From Chaetorhynchus papuensis (taxonomy: Eukaryota > Chordata > Aves > Passeriformes > Rhipiduridae), in NCBI GenBank assembly GCA_013396525.1, contig VWYX01000012.1:578566-642565 (forward strand): 64,000 nucleotides of DNA, in the 5' to 3' direction. Under the pieces are notes generated by a model. That model did not search any database and had not been told where the DNA came from. It was given only the letters and a program-made list of their open reading frames with translations. This document shows, in pieces, positions 1 to 12,400 of this stretch. Within the stretch, counting starts at the first letter, position 1, and each line of letters opens with the position of its first letter. A program made the position numbers and the translations under genes.

Positions 1-1866
1 TATTCTTTGTGCATGTGTTTACTTCTGAGCTGCCTTGCAATGATCTAGCCCATGTAACTCAATAAGCACTACTCCGTTGCTAAAAATCCTGTATTTTTTT
101 CTCTATCACTTGGGAACATAATATTAGAAAAGTATTTATTTAATTTTGTTTTTATTATTGTAGTCTATGAAACTTTATCTTTCCTCAGTACAATCACTTC
201 TAGTTCTACAATCACTTCTTTCTACCTGTGTTTCTTCCTCTCTGCTTTACTGAAGAGTGGAAAAAGTATTTGCTGAATACTGGGAAAAAGCACAGTTCTT
301 TCAAAAATACAAATGTATAATTATTCCTGCTTTAATAGCTAGTAGAGGTTGAATTCAACTTGTACAAATATTCTTCTGCTTTTTCCCTTTTTTTCTCAAC
401 TTCATTACTGGGCTGCAGCTTTTATCACATCAAGGGTTCCTGCTCCATAACCAGACCAGCAGCTCAGACTGTAATTGTAAGTAGAAGCAGATTTTTCATA
501 TTGCTAACTAGGAAGAGGCAAACAACTGTTCTGTCACACAAAGAAATATTGTGTTTGGAAAACAGATCAGTAAAATTCAAATGACGATTGTCTTGAAGTT
601 TATGGATCACAAGTCTGAAATATTGTATTTTGTTGAACCTATGCGGTACCAATCTCTCATAAAATAAGAAGTCAGAAAAAGTTATGTGAGTAAAAAGCTA
701 TCTACCCTATATTGGGCAGGACCCAATGTTTATTTTTATTGAAAACACTGTTAAAATTTTAACATTGTTAAAACGGGCATGTAGCTCCAACCATTCCAAT
801 TTTCATTATTCTGTGTAAATTTCCACACAGTTTGCACTTAAGCCAGCTAAAGAAGTCTGAAGTCTGTTTTCTTGTGAATAAAAATAAAAGAGTAAACACT
901 AAAATCCCCTCAACCTTTGAGATAACAGACAACCTTCCTCTGAAAGATACTTTTTACAAACAAATACTGTTCTACTGCTTAGTCCTTGAAGTTGTCTTTG
1001 ACCATTTTAGGAGTAGAATATAGTCAGAAAATGAGCCAGATAGGAGCTAAGTCACATGAGGGAACAGCAGCCCTGCTGGTTCCGGGCGATGGCTTGATTC
1101 TTCCTTTACACTAGTAGTGTAAGGGTGTTTCTGGACTGCTGTGCAATAGCATCCTTTGTGAAGATGTATAATTTGTTTAGTTTTATGCTGCTTATTCAAC
1201 ATGATTTATTTAATTAAATATTTGATCTGTATAACTAGCTGAATATCTGGAGTCTTGGAGTCTTTTTCTAAATGAAAGGAATGATTTCCTGTGTTTATAA
1301 AAGCAATATCAAGTACAAGTACAGAAGTCCTTGCTTGTTTTTCTTTAGATGATGCATAATAGGAAACAGCTCTGTTGCCATCCCAGTGCCATAACTGAGG
1401 CACTATTAGACACTATGCCATTACTAGATCTAGCAGAATAACACACATATTTTACTATCTCTCCTGCTTGTCTTGTTTGTAAAAAATATTGGAGAAATTA
1501 CAGGAGGACCAGCACTTTTTCTGTATGACCTGATGTTAAGCTTCATTATTTTTCACAATCATAAAAAATTTTCTGTCTTTAAATTCATCCTCTTCTATGT
1601 TCCAAATGGAAAAAGAAGGTCACTGTGTTCTATGCTTACCAGACTGCTAGGTTACACCTGAGAAGTTTGAATTCTGTTTTCAGGTGTCTGATTTATATAC
1701 AGCAGGACTCTCTGAAAGTCTAAGCAGATTTGGCTGCCAAAAGCTGCAGCGTGACATGCCTGTTGCCAGACTGAATGTCATCATAGCTCCTCTGGTCACT
1801 GCCAGCAGAAGGACACAGAAAAGCTCTCAGGATTCTAAGGAAGACCTGCACAGTGGAGCTCCCTGC
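1..1866. other. AT-rich non-coding DNA, no gene seen
   Basis: Stops are frequent in all frames, and the open frames here are 60-75 codons long with no recognisable protein features. The only structure I see is a small inverted repeat near 1103-1125 (listed separately). No repeat family was recognised before the LTR that starts at 1872. Intron and intergenic DNA cannot be told apart here. Confidence 0.6.
1103..1125. repeat. Short inverted repeat (10-bp arms, 3-nt loop)
   Basis: The arms CCTTTACACT and AGTGTAAGGG flank a 3-base spacer and pair at 9 of 10 positions. It could form a small hairpin. No neighbouring gene or known element gives it a role, and palindromes of this size occur by chance in AT-rich DNA. 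Confidence 0.5.
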
Positions 1867-1871
1867 ATAAT

Positions 1872-2117
1872 TACAGTTTAACCCCAGCCAGCAACCAAGG
1901 ACCACACAGCCACTCATTCACCCTCTTGCAGTGGGACAGGAGGGACAACTGGAAGTGTAAAAGTGAAAAAACTCAGTGAGTGAAGAGGAGAAAAAGCCCT
2001 GATGCTGTGCAAGCACTGCTCAGCAGTATCTAAAACATCCCTGTGCTAGCAACACTGTTTTCAGCACAAATCCAAAACACGATTAAAATTAACTCCATCC
2101 CAGCCAAAGCCAGCACA
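1872..2117 (-). mobile_element. Avian ERVL-like LTR, internally deleted, with flanking 5-bp direct repeats
   Basis: Read on the minus strand, the element begins TGTGCTGGCTTTGGCTGGGA and continues through the motifs TTTGGATTTGTGCTGAAAAC and AGTGTTGCTAGCACAGGGAT. It ends with GGCTGGGGTTAAACTGT. From family knowledge, these are the two ends of a common bird ERVL-type LTR whose full copies run to several hundred bases. Here the two ends are joined after about 140 bases, so the TATA-containing middle is missing. ATAAT occurs directly on both sides (1867-1871 and 2118-2122). This suggests a 5-bp target-site duplication, as expected for ERVL. The terminal CA has apparently become TA. No internal retroviral sequence is adjacent, so it is a solo LTR remnant. 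Orientation and family are well supported; the exact ends are less certain. Confidence 0.85.
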
Positions 2118-4237
2118 ATAATCCACACTATTTCTGATCCATAAGGGGCAGTGGTGCCAGAACACATTTCAGCAGACAAAGTAATTTGCCAAAAGAAGCA
2201 AAGCAGAGTTTCCTACACTTCCTTAGCTGCTGAGGGTGCATAACAAAGCCACTGTGAAGATGAGCAGATAATATCTGGACATGCCAGATTAATTTTATGG
2301 GGTTGGAAAATATCTCATGATTTAACAATATGCAAATTAGTTGCCATTCTCAGATACCAGTGATGTCCTGAGAATATCTGGGTGCTTCTTGCTTGTAGAA
2401 ACAGCCACTTGCAGATTCTTTTAGAAGCATGTGCAAAATCCCTTTTAGATCAATCAGTCAGTTAAGTTATTTGATGTTGTTTTTTTTTAGCTAAACTGCT
2501 TGGGGCAACTGAACTAGGGGCTTTGGTTGCCTGGGATAAACCTGGTTGCCAAAAAGGCTATCAGCTGTAAACACATTATAAAACATACTCAAATTAATCA
2601 ATGCATGTTTTACCCTCCTGGTCTTCCTGCTGTCTGTAAAAAGAGTAACTTATTAATCTGTATTGGGACTGATGAGGAAGGAAATCCTGGATTCTTCAAT
2701 ACTGATCTTGTAATAGCTTTACACCTGTATTAACAACACTAAAATAACTTAAGAGGTAACGTGCATTAAAATTTGTGAGAACATTTGTACACTACCTCTT
2801 ATAATCCATGCGGAAGTCAGAGCAATCTAGATAAGCACAATAAACTTCAAATGAGAGAGAAACTATTACAACGTTTGCTGACCTTCACAGTCATAAATCC
2901 TGCTTGGTCAGGACCATGCCTATTTTGCAATATATCTGTCACACGAAAACTCTACTGTGCAGTTAGCAGCCATTTTTGTTCCAGACCATTACTTCTGTAA
3001 AGAATTTTTAGAATTTTTATCTAGACAATTGTAAGATACTCATATTTTTAAAATAAAATACATTTCCTCTTTGTAAGAGTAAGGAACTGTCCATGCATGT
3101 GTATAATTAACTCCCTAAGAGAACTGCTCTCACTACCAGATCACATGTACCTTTTCTTACTCAGCTGCCTTATAGAGTGGTGTAGTTTGTTCTTGTCATC
3201 ACAAGCTTTAAGACTTTATTTTTCTTTTAATCTTCTATGAAGAAACAAAAGCTTCACTCTCTTCTCTAGCACCTTTCATGAACACAACTTAGAATATGAT
3301 GTTTATTTCATTTCTCGTTTAGCTTCTACATCCATCATTCTTTATCCTGTGATGGTACAGATGGAATGGAGTTGGTCTAAATCTATGCCTCGTGCAGTGT
3401 CCATAGACATCACAAACTGGAAGTCTCACTTGTAAGACTCATCTCTGTTACAAGCAGGTTAAATTCAAACACTTCACAATCAAATTAAAATTAAAAACCA
3501 TTCACACTTGAGAAATAAAATGTAATTGTATAATTTGAAACGTGTGAATATTCCTGGGCATACCTTATACTAGCACACAAGAAAACTACTTAAAAGCTTA
3601 TTTTAACTTACTTTCTTTAAAAGTCTTTAATTAAATCTGGGGGCCAGTGCTACAGTCAGCACATTTTGATTTGATTGCAGAGCCAAGTTCTCATTTTCTC
3701 AGTATTGGAACTGAACTTTGTCACTATAAAAATCTCACTCTGGAGCTTACAGTTTGTCTGCTTAATGGAATATTCCTTGTAGTAAGTTTGTGTCCAAGAT
3801 CATAATTAAGAGGAAATGTTTTATAAAAATGTTGAAGAGTTCCTGCCCACTGTATGTCATCCTGAATTAAAAAAAATCTCCTTGTTTAAAACTGATAAAT
3901 GCTTTGGAATATTTTGGTTTATACTTTTTTTACCTCATTTACCCATACATATCTGTGAAGCATGTACAGACAAGTTGTGGGACTTCTTACAAATTATTTC
4001 ATGATGTGCACAGGAGAAAGCAGAGAAGTGTCACTCACAGATTATGCTGTCCATACTAGGACAGCACAGTTCCTGCCGGTACATTTTCCCATCAATACAA
4101 AGTTTACATTTTAGAAAGTACTATCAATTTTGCATCTCAGCATTTGACTATTTAGGTGAGTCAGTAGCCATTCCAACTTGTGTTCCTCCTTATCTGCAAG
4201 CAGATTTCACACTATTCTCTGTCAAGACCTTCCAGAC

Positions 4238-4257
4238 AAAAAAAAAAAAAAAAAAAA
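4238..4257 (+). repeat. Poly(A) tract, 20 bases
   Basis: An uninterrupted run of 20 A. It is not preceded by a recognisable gene copy or element. CR1 elements do not use poly(A) tails, so a simple slippage-derived homopolymer is more likely than the tail of a processed pseudogene. Confidence 0.85.
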
Positions 4258-5189
4258 TCTGTCTACCAACAAATCATAGAAAGCATATAAATAAAAAAAA
4301 TACAGTCAATCTCTTAATTGGGAATACAATTTCACACAGATGTCATGTTGGCATCCATATACTATTTATTAATTTATAAGGTCAAATTCATTCAGTTTTG
4401 GGCTGCCCTTTATGTCAAAAGTCTTACTTCACCACATGTAACGAGCAACCATACAGGTTGCAGACCAGGAAACAAACTTTGAGAGGACGTGGTATAGCCT
4501 ATCTCAAATCAAACAACTATGAGATTTTTATAACAAGGCAAATATAAATTGGCAAGCTTTCTAAAATGCCTTTTACAGTGATGAAATAAATATGCTAGTT
4601 CATCAGTTATGCTCTGCTATTCATCATCCTAAGTACGATCTTAGCATACTTCTGGGTTTGTACCACAAGTAAGATTGATTACTCAAGCACTGCATCCAGT
4701 AATGCCAATGCCAGCTTGGTCAGACCCACATACAAATGGGCACTTGGATTCCAACAGGAAATTTCTCCAAGCATTAAGAATGCACAGGGTGTTTTTCATG
4801 CCCACCTGAACTGTGGTTGTGTGGGGGTTTTCTATTATTTTTATCATGAAATAAACAAAACAAAAATAACAAAAAATTCCCTAGGCGACAATTTTTAGCA
4901 ATCAAGACAGGAATAAAAGGCAATTAAGGACAAATTGTACAAGGTCATAAACATATCCTAGGAATTACCTGAAAGGAAAGATAATTCTGTGGATATACTG
5001 GAAACCAAGAACAGCAGTTTATATTGTAAGAAGGAATTTTGGGCACCTAATTTCTTTTCATCCCCTTATTCAAATATTCAGTACTGGCAGGCAGATATGA
5101 GTACACCTGGTTCAGGTGCACCTGAAGCTGTGCACACTGGGAGCCAATGAATGCCCATTTTTCAGTCATTGCATCATAAAACAGCTGAA

Positions 5190-5203
5190 ATATTTGCAAA
5201 TAT
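5190..5203. repeat. 14-bp perfect palindrome ATATTTGCAAATAT
   Basis: The sequence equals its own reverse complement. It contains ATTTGCAA, which resembles part of the octamer site bound by POU-domain factors. A regulatory role is only a possibility, because such motifs are common in AT-rich DNA. Confidence 0.4.
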
Positions 5204-7509
5204 CACAGGCATTAAAAGCAAATAAAGATTATAACTTGTGGACATCTTCAAAATAGAAAATGCAGTTGGTCTTCAGAAATCAAACTATAATTTGAAAAAT
5301 CCCTATTCCTAAATCCACTTTCCTGCATAAGCTCACAAAGTTTTCAATGCCTTATTGGTTCTTTGAAGACCCTCCAGTGATAAAAAACACACAGCTGTCA
5401 AGCCACCAGTCCTCCATCTGAAAATCTGAATTTCTTTGGGAGCAAGAACAGACAAAGGAGTTGAAAGGTCTAGTTGCAAATTTGTTCAGTAGAGAGGAAT
5501 TGTCACAGAATATCAAAGTGCTTTGTGAGAAACTGTAGGGTCCCGCACAGAGGACTATGTATTCAGAAAGCCTTAAGTCAATTTTCCTAAAGTTGCATAA
5601 CAAACTGTACAAAAAGGTCATAAACTGTGAACATAGTGAGATTATTAATATCCTGAATTAAATACTTAGTTGAAAAGGTCAAGGTTAGAGTGAAAGGAGA
5701 GGAACAAATGTAACGATGTTTTGCCTCATAGGAAAGAAATTATGGCTTGGAAATAGGAGCTATCCCTCCGCTCTTCTCCATTCTTAGGACTCTTCAGAAT
5801 TAACCAAGACATCAAAAGTATGAATTGCTCAATGAGACAGGGAGAAATGAAGTCAATACTGATTCAAGGCTGTTACAGTACATCTCAAGAGTACAAACTG
5901 AGCTGCCTGTGATTTAACTTTGCAATCCAGCCTACAGTATTTCTAAAGTAAAAAATGAAGATTGTGAATATTTGTTAAAAGAATATGCTGAAATACTCTA
6001 GAAAGGAAAGGAATCTGGACAATTATTAAAGTCCTTTTTCATGAGTTCAAAGACAAGAATGTACCATTAACCACTTTGTAATATCTTATTATGTAATGTG
6101 CACTGAATGATCAGCCAGAAGGTATTTAAATTTGCCTATTTAAAGGCATTTTCATGGGGCTAAGTTTTTTCTTTATGAAAGACTAAGATGTTTTCAAATA
6201 TATATTGACTGAAATACTATTACTTAAGACAGTGAATCACAAAGTACAAAAAATCTCTGACCAGCAGGTGCTGATATGTGATCTCAGATCGCCACTTAAA
6301 ACAGTCATCAGAAGATGATTGTTTTCAGGACCTGATTTTTTTCCAATGAAAAACATCTATTTATAGACACTGAGCTATATTTGCCAATTTAGGAGGCAGC
6401 AACCAGCAGAGGTAAACACAACAGCAGTAATAGCAGAGGAAACAATAAATATTGGAAGAAGTGTCTGTCATTGTTAGAGCAAAGTAAAGGCTGTTACAAT
6501 CCTCCAAAACAGTGTTCAGTGCAAGTGCGTGGCTCCCTTCTCAAAGGCAACACAGGTATCCAAGCTTCAGTCGAATACCTTTCCTGACAGAATCATTCCA
6601 TTGAGTCAATAATCTGGCCTCATGCTTTTGAATTTGAATAGTTTAATAAAACTGCCAGAATCTGCACAGTTCTTACTCTATGCATGATCTTACTTTTGTG
6701 TGCATTGTTTTAGTTCCTGTCCCTGAGGCATTACAAACAGGATGTTTTGCCTTCAGGCTACAGAAAAAATTTCTACCTATAGCTGACTCTATAAAGCAGC
6801 ATTCCAGTGTTCACTCTGTCCCTTTCCTCATTTCCATTCTGTAGCTCTTTTCCTCAGCACTTGGCTATAAACTTAGGACGTACTCAGCATATCAATTGCT
6901 GGGTTCAAAACCTATTGAAGAGCACACCCTTATAGGTTGCATTAGGGGTTTCTTTAATTATTAGGATAATATTTAACTATTAGGGGTTGCTTCTGGTGGC
7001 CTAAAATTAAATCTGAATAACTGGCAAGTATCTTTCTGGAAAAAGACAAAATGCATAACACATTTTGTACATTCACAAAGGCCTTTGAACCATTACCTTT
7101 TCTTCTAGATATTGTACCTGGTTTTGAGCTGGCACAAGATGAGAGCTAAATGTTCAGCCTTCTCATACTTGTAGAGCTATGGAAAGAAGCCATATACATT
7201 AACATGTTCTTTAAAAGCACATTCATTGTATTGTTAAAAAAAAAAAAGGGCATTTTGACTGGAAAAGAATTTTAAGCTCAAATAAAGGAAACTCGTTTTA
7301 TGACAAATACCAGGAAATTAATATGGGAAATATCAGTGAAACCAACAGCTGTAACACAGATCATTTTATTTTGTAAGGAAGATCAAATGAGCATGTACAC
7401 TGACAGTTACTTTTTTGTATACAACATTTAACAGTTATTTTCTTGCAGAGTTCAAAAGAATAATTATACCACTTAGAGGTAATAGTAAATCCTCAAATTT
7501 GACAGATTC

Positions 7510-8181
7510 TTGTCAGAAAAAAACCATATATTGAAATTTTTATATATTACATTATTAAATACTTCCTGCGTTTTTCTCTCCTGTCTTGCCTCCTGCAAGC
7601 CTGAAATAATCTTCCAAGTACAGTCCCATTCCAAGAAGTCTACTTGCAGTTTTTCCCAGGGCTCCGCACAGCTGAGGTGTTTTGATTACAGCCTGCTCAG
7701 AGACAGCAGAAGAAACAGGACCATGACTGTGAATGGTTACAGATCAAGGGCTTTCAGCAGTGCATTGCTCCTTGTTCCTCCTGCAGCTGTGAGGAGAATC
7801 TCATTGCTCCTGATGCCACATGGGCAGCTGCTGGCAGCAGCCAACCCTCCAGCCCGGGGAAGAAGCTCTGCATCTGGCTCTGTCCTGCAGCACCAGGACA
7901 TGGGCAGGAGCTGGACACTGTTTGGGCAGGTGACACTGTTGCAAAAGTCAGGTTCACTCTCCTTGGAAAACCATCCTCCCCCCTCTAGCAGACTGCCACT
8001 CTCAATAGCTACTGCCCTTGTCCAACCTTTCCTTTTCTTAAATCCTACCTTGGAAGCTAAGCTAAAGTTGCACATTTTGAGAGGCCAGAATTCAGTATGC
8101 AAAGGACTGTGCATTCTATCTGCATGGTTAAAGCTGAAAGGGCCATGTGATTACGTTTTGTGTGTACAATGGAATCTTTAA
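7510..8181 (+). other. Longest open frame of the window (223 codons), probably within an unclassified repeat
   Basis: The frame opens with TTG; its first convincing ATG is near 7723. The predicted protein is serine- and leucine-rich, with no domain, signal peptide or family that I recognise. The middle part, about 7650-8000, is clearly richer in G and C than its surroundings. A 125-codon frame and a 67-codon frame are open on the opposite strand across the same part. Openness in several frames points to composition rather than coding. The 3' part (about 8057-8105) is repeated in diverged form at 9012-9060, which suggests a dispersed repeat. I do not call it a gene. A degraded retroelement part or a lineage-specific exon remain possible. 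Confidence 0.3.
8057..8105 (+). repeat. Unclassified repeat arm, copy A
   Basis: This segment shares TAAAGTTG, ACATTTTGAG and AGTATG in the same order and spacing with 9012-9060, at roughly 75-80 per cent identity by eye. After AGTATG, copy A seems to carry about 40 extra bases before rejoining at GAAAGGGCCATG (about 8137-8148). Copy B reads GAAGGGCCATG directly after AGTATG. The two could be members of one dispersed family or an old local duplication. I do not recognise the family. Confidence 0.55.
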
Positions 8182-8828
8182 GTCCTCATTCCCAATAAAT
8201 GAGACAACACAAAGTGGCTCTCTAGCTTCATGATAGTATAATTTAATTTATTGTTTTGTATTTTTTTGTTAGAAATAGGCCACCTTCCTATGACTGTGAA
8301 ACCTACATTTTTTCTAAATTCATAGCAGCTTTTGAAAAAAATATTTTCTGTGAAAGGAGTTAAATGGACAGGATTTTTTCTTCAATTATGTTCAGTAAAT
8401 TCCTGCTGTTTCAACATTAAATAAAATTCTGTATTAACAAATCCTGTCTGTGGGTGGCCAATTGCATTTGGTACCACATTCAAAAATTCACAAGCAAACA
8501 GGTCTCTCATTTAACCTCTCACCATCTTTTTCTCCTCTAATCAACATATAAGTGATAGCAGCTTTACAATGCAACAATCTAGAGCATGGACTGTTTCTCA
8601 GGCTGCTGAAGTTACTACAGCTTTTTCCTTATGCCAAACATCAGACTTATTCCCTGCCCGCCCCCCACACACCCTCTCCCCTTCACTCCCCAAGAAGAGT
8701 AGAAATCTTATATTCTGATAATTCTTCTGGAAGACTGAATTCAGGATTTTGGAGGGCTCTTCAACTCTAAGCAGTAACACTGAACCAGAACAGCTGAAGA
8801 GCTCGCAGTATAGCTGTCTCTTGGCGGT

Positions 8829-8887
8829 AATCATTTATTCCAGCTGAATGCTAACAGCAATCATTTACTCTAACTGAATGCTAACAG
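8829..8887 (+). repeat. Tandem duplication, 30-bp unit, two copies
   Basis: The unit starts AATCATTTA, contains CTGAATGCTAACAG and occurs at 8829-8858 and 8859-8887 with a few substitutions. It is a short local tandem duplication with no visible function. Confidence 0.8.
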
Positions 8888-9011
8888 TCCTTTCTTGAGT
8901 CACAGTGCTGTTATCCTGCTACCTATTGCCTGCAGCAAAGTCAACACAGTGTTTCTAAAAATAATAATAATAGCGATAAACCTTTCTTTTTAAAAAAAAT
9001 TACGTGCTCCA

Positions 9012-9071
9012 AGCTAGTTTAAAGTTGGACATTTTGAGTGGTCAGGGAATTTAGTATGTGAAGGGCCATGG
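9012..9071 (+). repeat. Unclassified repeat arm, copy B
   Basis: Partner of the segment at 8057-8105. Matching blocks are TTTAAAGTTG, ACATTTTGAG, GG-CAG, AATT-AGTATG and AAGGGCCATG. It lies about 240 bases upstream of a CR1 3' end in the same orientation. The bases between, 9072-9300, are fairly GC-rich and unassigned; they might belong to the same unclassified element. Confidence 0.5.
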
Positions 9072-9302
9072 TACTCCCACTCACAAGCTTCTGAGCCTGA
9101 GCCAATAACCCTGAGTGCAGCTCAGTGGCCTCTGTCCCCGGCAAACCCAGGGCTTTACTGCATCACTACTTGATGGATAAAGTTGGCTTCTGACCTGATC
9201 ATGCCAGTACCTTTTGCTACCTCCTCCGGCTTTTTAGGAAGATCTACTCTCAAGAAGACTGCTCTAAGCTGCATCGAGCTCTGGTGTCTGATTGGTTGAA
9301 AC

Positions 9303-9431
9303 TGAGATCCCTGGAAGTTTTCATGGACAGGGCTTGGAGCAACCTGACCTAGTGAAATGTGTCCCAGCCCATGGCGGAGGATTTGGAACTAGGTGACCCT
9401 AAATGTCCCTTGCAAGCCAAACCATACTGAA
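9303..9431 (+). mobile_element. CR1 LINE, 3'-end fragment
   Basis: The sequence follows the conserved CR1 3' untranslated region. It runs from GGAAGTTTTCATGGACAGG, through GCTTGGAGCAACCTGACCTA and GTGTCCCAGCCCATGG, to TTGGAACTAGGTGACC, and ends near CAAGCCAAACCATACTGA. CR1 is the dominant non-LTR retrotransposon of birds and copies are usually truncated at the 5' end, as here. The usual terminal octamer repeat is reduced to a degenerate remnant. No reverse transcriptase reading frame is present, so the copy is dead. Confidence 0.93.
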
Positions 9432-12400
9432 GCTCAAAGCTTCAGTATATGCCAACTATACCAACTCATCAAATTTAATTATTTTTTCATTTCTTTTTGC
9501 CTTTTTTGCTTTTTTTTCTTCCCAAAAAACCTTTAAATAGAAATTTTATGTTAATTTCCAGCTTTTAAGCAACAAGTTGACCAGGATAAACACAGGAAAT
9601 TCCCGTGACTAACCATCTCAGAGGATATTATCAGTTTAAATGATGTACTTCATTACCCATTTTTAGTCCCAGGTAATTCTCAAAATTCATTAAATGAATA
9701 TATTAACAAAATACATATTAGTCACCATCACTACCCAGTAAAATAGAAACTGGAGCTGCAACTGTAGAAACAGTCAAACAAACCAATGAAAAAGCAAAGA
9801 AATACTTTCACATGAGCAAAGAAGAAGAATTTTATATAAATGGTGAAGCAGCAGTTTACCCCATTTCCAGGTTGAGTCATAGGTGCTGTAGTGCAGGTAT
9901 AATACATATAACAAGACCCCTTATATATTCTGGTGCATTATCAGTGAGCCTTAACTGACTGACTAATTTATGAGGTGCAAAAGGAATTTTCTGTCAGAAA
10001 ACAAGTCATTGTGTTCTGCTCTGCCCCTGTCCAAAGCTCAAGCAAATGTAGCTTGTATTTGCCATACCAATTAATCTATTTCTGCTATTGCCAGCTAAAA
10101 AACCTCATTCACATTCTGGAACACATGAAAGAGAAATGCATTTATTCTTAAGCCTTTCAAAGATACAGTATGTTCTACACAGGGTGGTGCATAGCTCATT
10201 GCTCTGTTGACCATCCATGAACATTGATATTTGTCAGCATTCCAGGCAGCCAGCCATGCTTGGTTCAGGGCTGTTTAGAAAAGATTTGGAACAATATTAA
10301 GCAAATAAATGCAGCACTTCATAGAACATTAATGATTGTCATAACCAATTGAAAACATTAGCACACAGAACAAAACAATGGGTTTAAAATGCCCACAGAG
10401 AGAGATCCAACACCAGTTTCCTTTGCAGACTAAATATGCTTTGAAGATATATCCTACAATGGTTGATAAAGCAAGAGGTTTGACAGGGGGCCAAGTTAAA
10501 GCAGCCTTTTTTCAAGTTGTGTCTGACTGTGAGCCAGGTAGGGAATAGCCTGTTTCATGGACGAGTGTTCACTTGCAGGGATTTTCCATATAAATTTGAG
10601 TTAATGGTCAATAACAGGAAAAAGATTTTCATAGTCATGGGTTAAGGGAAACAGACTCAGGGGTATACTCTAATTCTATAAGACATAATTTCATTTTCCC
10701 TTCCTTTTTGCTGGTTAAAGAATTTGTTAAGCTATGTCTTGTTTAGCAAAGTCAGTTTAAAATCAGTTTGCTGAGAAAGGAAAAAAGAGGATCAGTAAGA
10801 AAAAAGAAGAATAGTAAGAAAAAAATATCTGTATCAGGTTACTGCAAACACCACCAGTGTTACTATTATAGCAAGCATAATTTTAATTGTAACTGGGGAA
10901 AAAACACCCAAACCCCAAAAGCTACACAGCTGTCCCTTTTATTTCATGACAAGTTTCTCACTGTTCCTCATTCCCCAATGGTTAATAGACATATTTTGTC
11001 ATAAATCACTACAAGAAAATTCAGTGCCCTTCACTGGTTACAGCATTTGTATCCAGAAGAGAGGTTGGAGTTTCTGTGTAAGGAAGGTGAGGTTTTGATG
11101 TGGAGAGCTTGTTCACCACGTACTGTGTTCAGGTTGCAGAAAGGATTTCCTCACAACTTGCCTTTAAAGCAACCAAAAGAAAAGCTTCGTAATTAAATTA
11201 AAGTATCACGTTCAATTCTTCTAATTTATTTTCTTCAAGCAGAAGTTGTGCAAAGCTGAAAAAGAGATAACTGGGAAAAAACTAAATTTTAGAGTTTAAA
11301 CTTTAGTTGAAATACTGGGAGAAAGCCATTAGAAGCACTAGAAGCTCTTAAGAGCAGGTGGCGGTTTTCCTCTATATCTAAGAGGTTTATCATCAGGAAT
11401 TCCATGGCATAGGGTTGAGTAATACCTTAATGAAATTGGGCACCCTCCTCTATGCTCTTTATTATAAATTGTTGAAAACCATGAGTCATTTCCTCATCAA
11501 TATTCATTTGTCAAGCACAAATTTGCTTCATTATATCTGGTAACTAAGGATCTAAATAGTAAATGGGTGACAAAGAGAGATGGTGAGTTGATAAACTAGG
11601 TCCTGTGCTCTTCATTTGCATATCACCAGGCTGACAGGCTACATTTCATACACACTTCTTTTTTTAGGTCCTTATGTTTATTTATCACGAGGCTAATTCA
11701 GCATGCACTCAAATTAATAAGCATAATTTTGTCAAGGTCAGTAGGTTCGGACTGCATGTTAAATGCTCAACTTCTTGTCATTGTTTTCCCTATTAAAATC
11801 AGAGCTTAAATAGAAGCTCAGTATATAAGACACTTGAGTCATAACCAATTTCATTCCCCTTTGGGGTGGGTCCTCCACTTTTCCCATTGGCTAGCCTCAC
11901 TCATTCTGTACTTTTGTCATTCCTATTTTTTTACTTCCTTAAAAACATTACCTTAATGTGAATATTGTTTAGGTGGAGGTTTTTAACTCCAAGAATGTCC
12001 ACAAGAAGCTATACATCCCACTTTTATGTAGACTTTTTTCTTTTGCTTTAATTTATTGTACTTGCTTTTACGGTTTAAATTTAAGTCCCAGAGTACTCTG
12101 AGCTTCTTCCTATAGTTCATTTCACCGGTAACATCTAACTCACCAACTACTCTGGTCACTAACACAATAAAGGGTTTGGCTAACATAGACAAAATTTGGT
12201 CCATTTTTAAATGTTGCACTGGAAAGGGAGATGAAATTCCAAGCTAACAACAACCCTTTCTTCAAAATTAATCTGTTTTCCCACCTTAATATAAAGAGTG
12301 AGCTGAATACACTTAATAAAATAACAAGCAGTAACCTACCCTGAGGGTATGGTACCAGGCAGGCAGGAGAGCCCGCATTCTTTGTGCAAAGCAGTACAAA

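Larger units (their letters stand above)
2123..7509. other. Non-coding AT-rich DNA, no gene or repeat family recognised
   Basis: This stretch contains only short open frames on both strands, none with a recognisable domain or codon pattern. Local features are a 20-base A tract at 4238-4257, a 12-base A tract at 7236-7247, and a 14-bp perfect palindrome at 5190-5203. Part of it may be regulatory, but nothing in the sequence alone proves that. Confidence 0.6.

Noticed and set aside
7737..8114. Minus-strand open frame of 125 codons
   Set aside because: It lies opposite the longer plus-strand frame in the GC-rich block, where stops are rare in several frames. No family is recognised.
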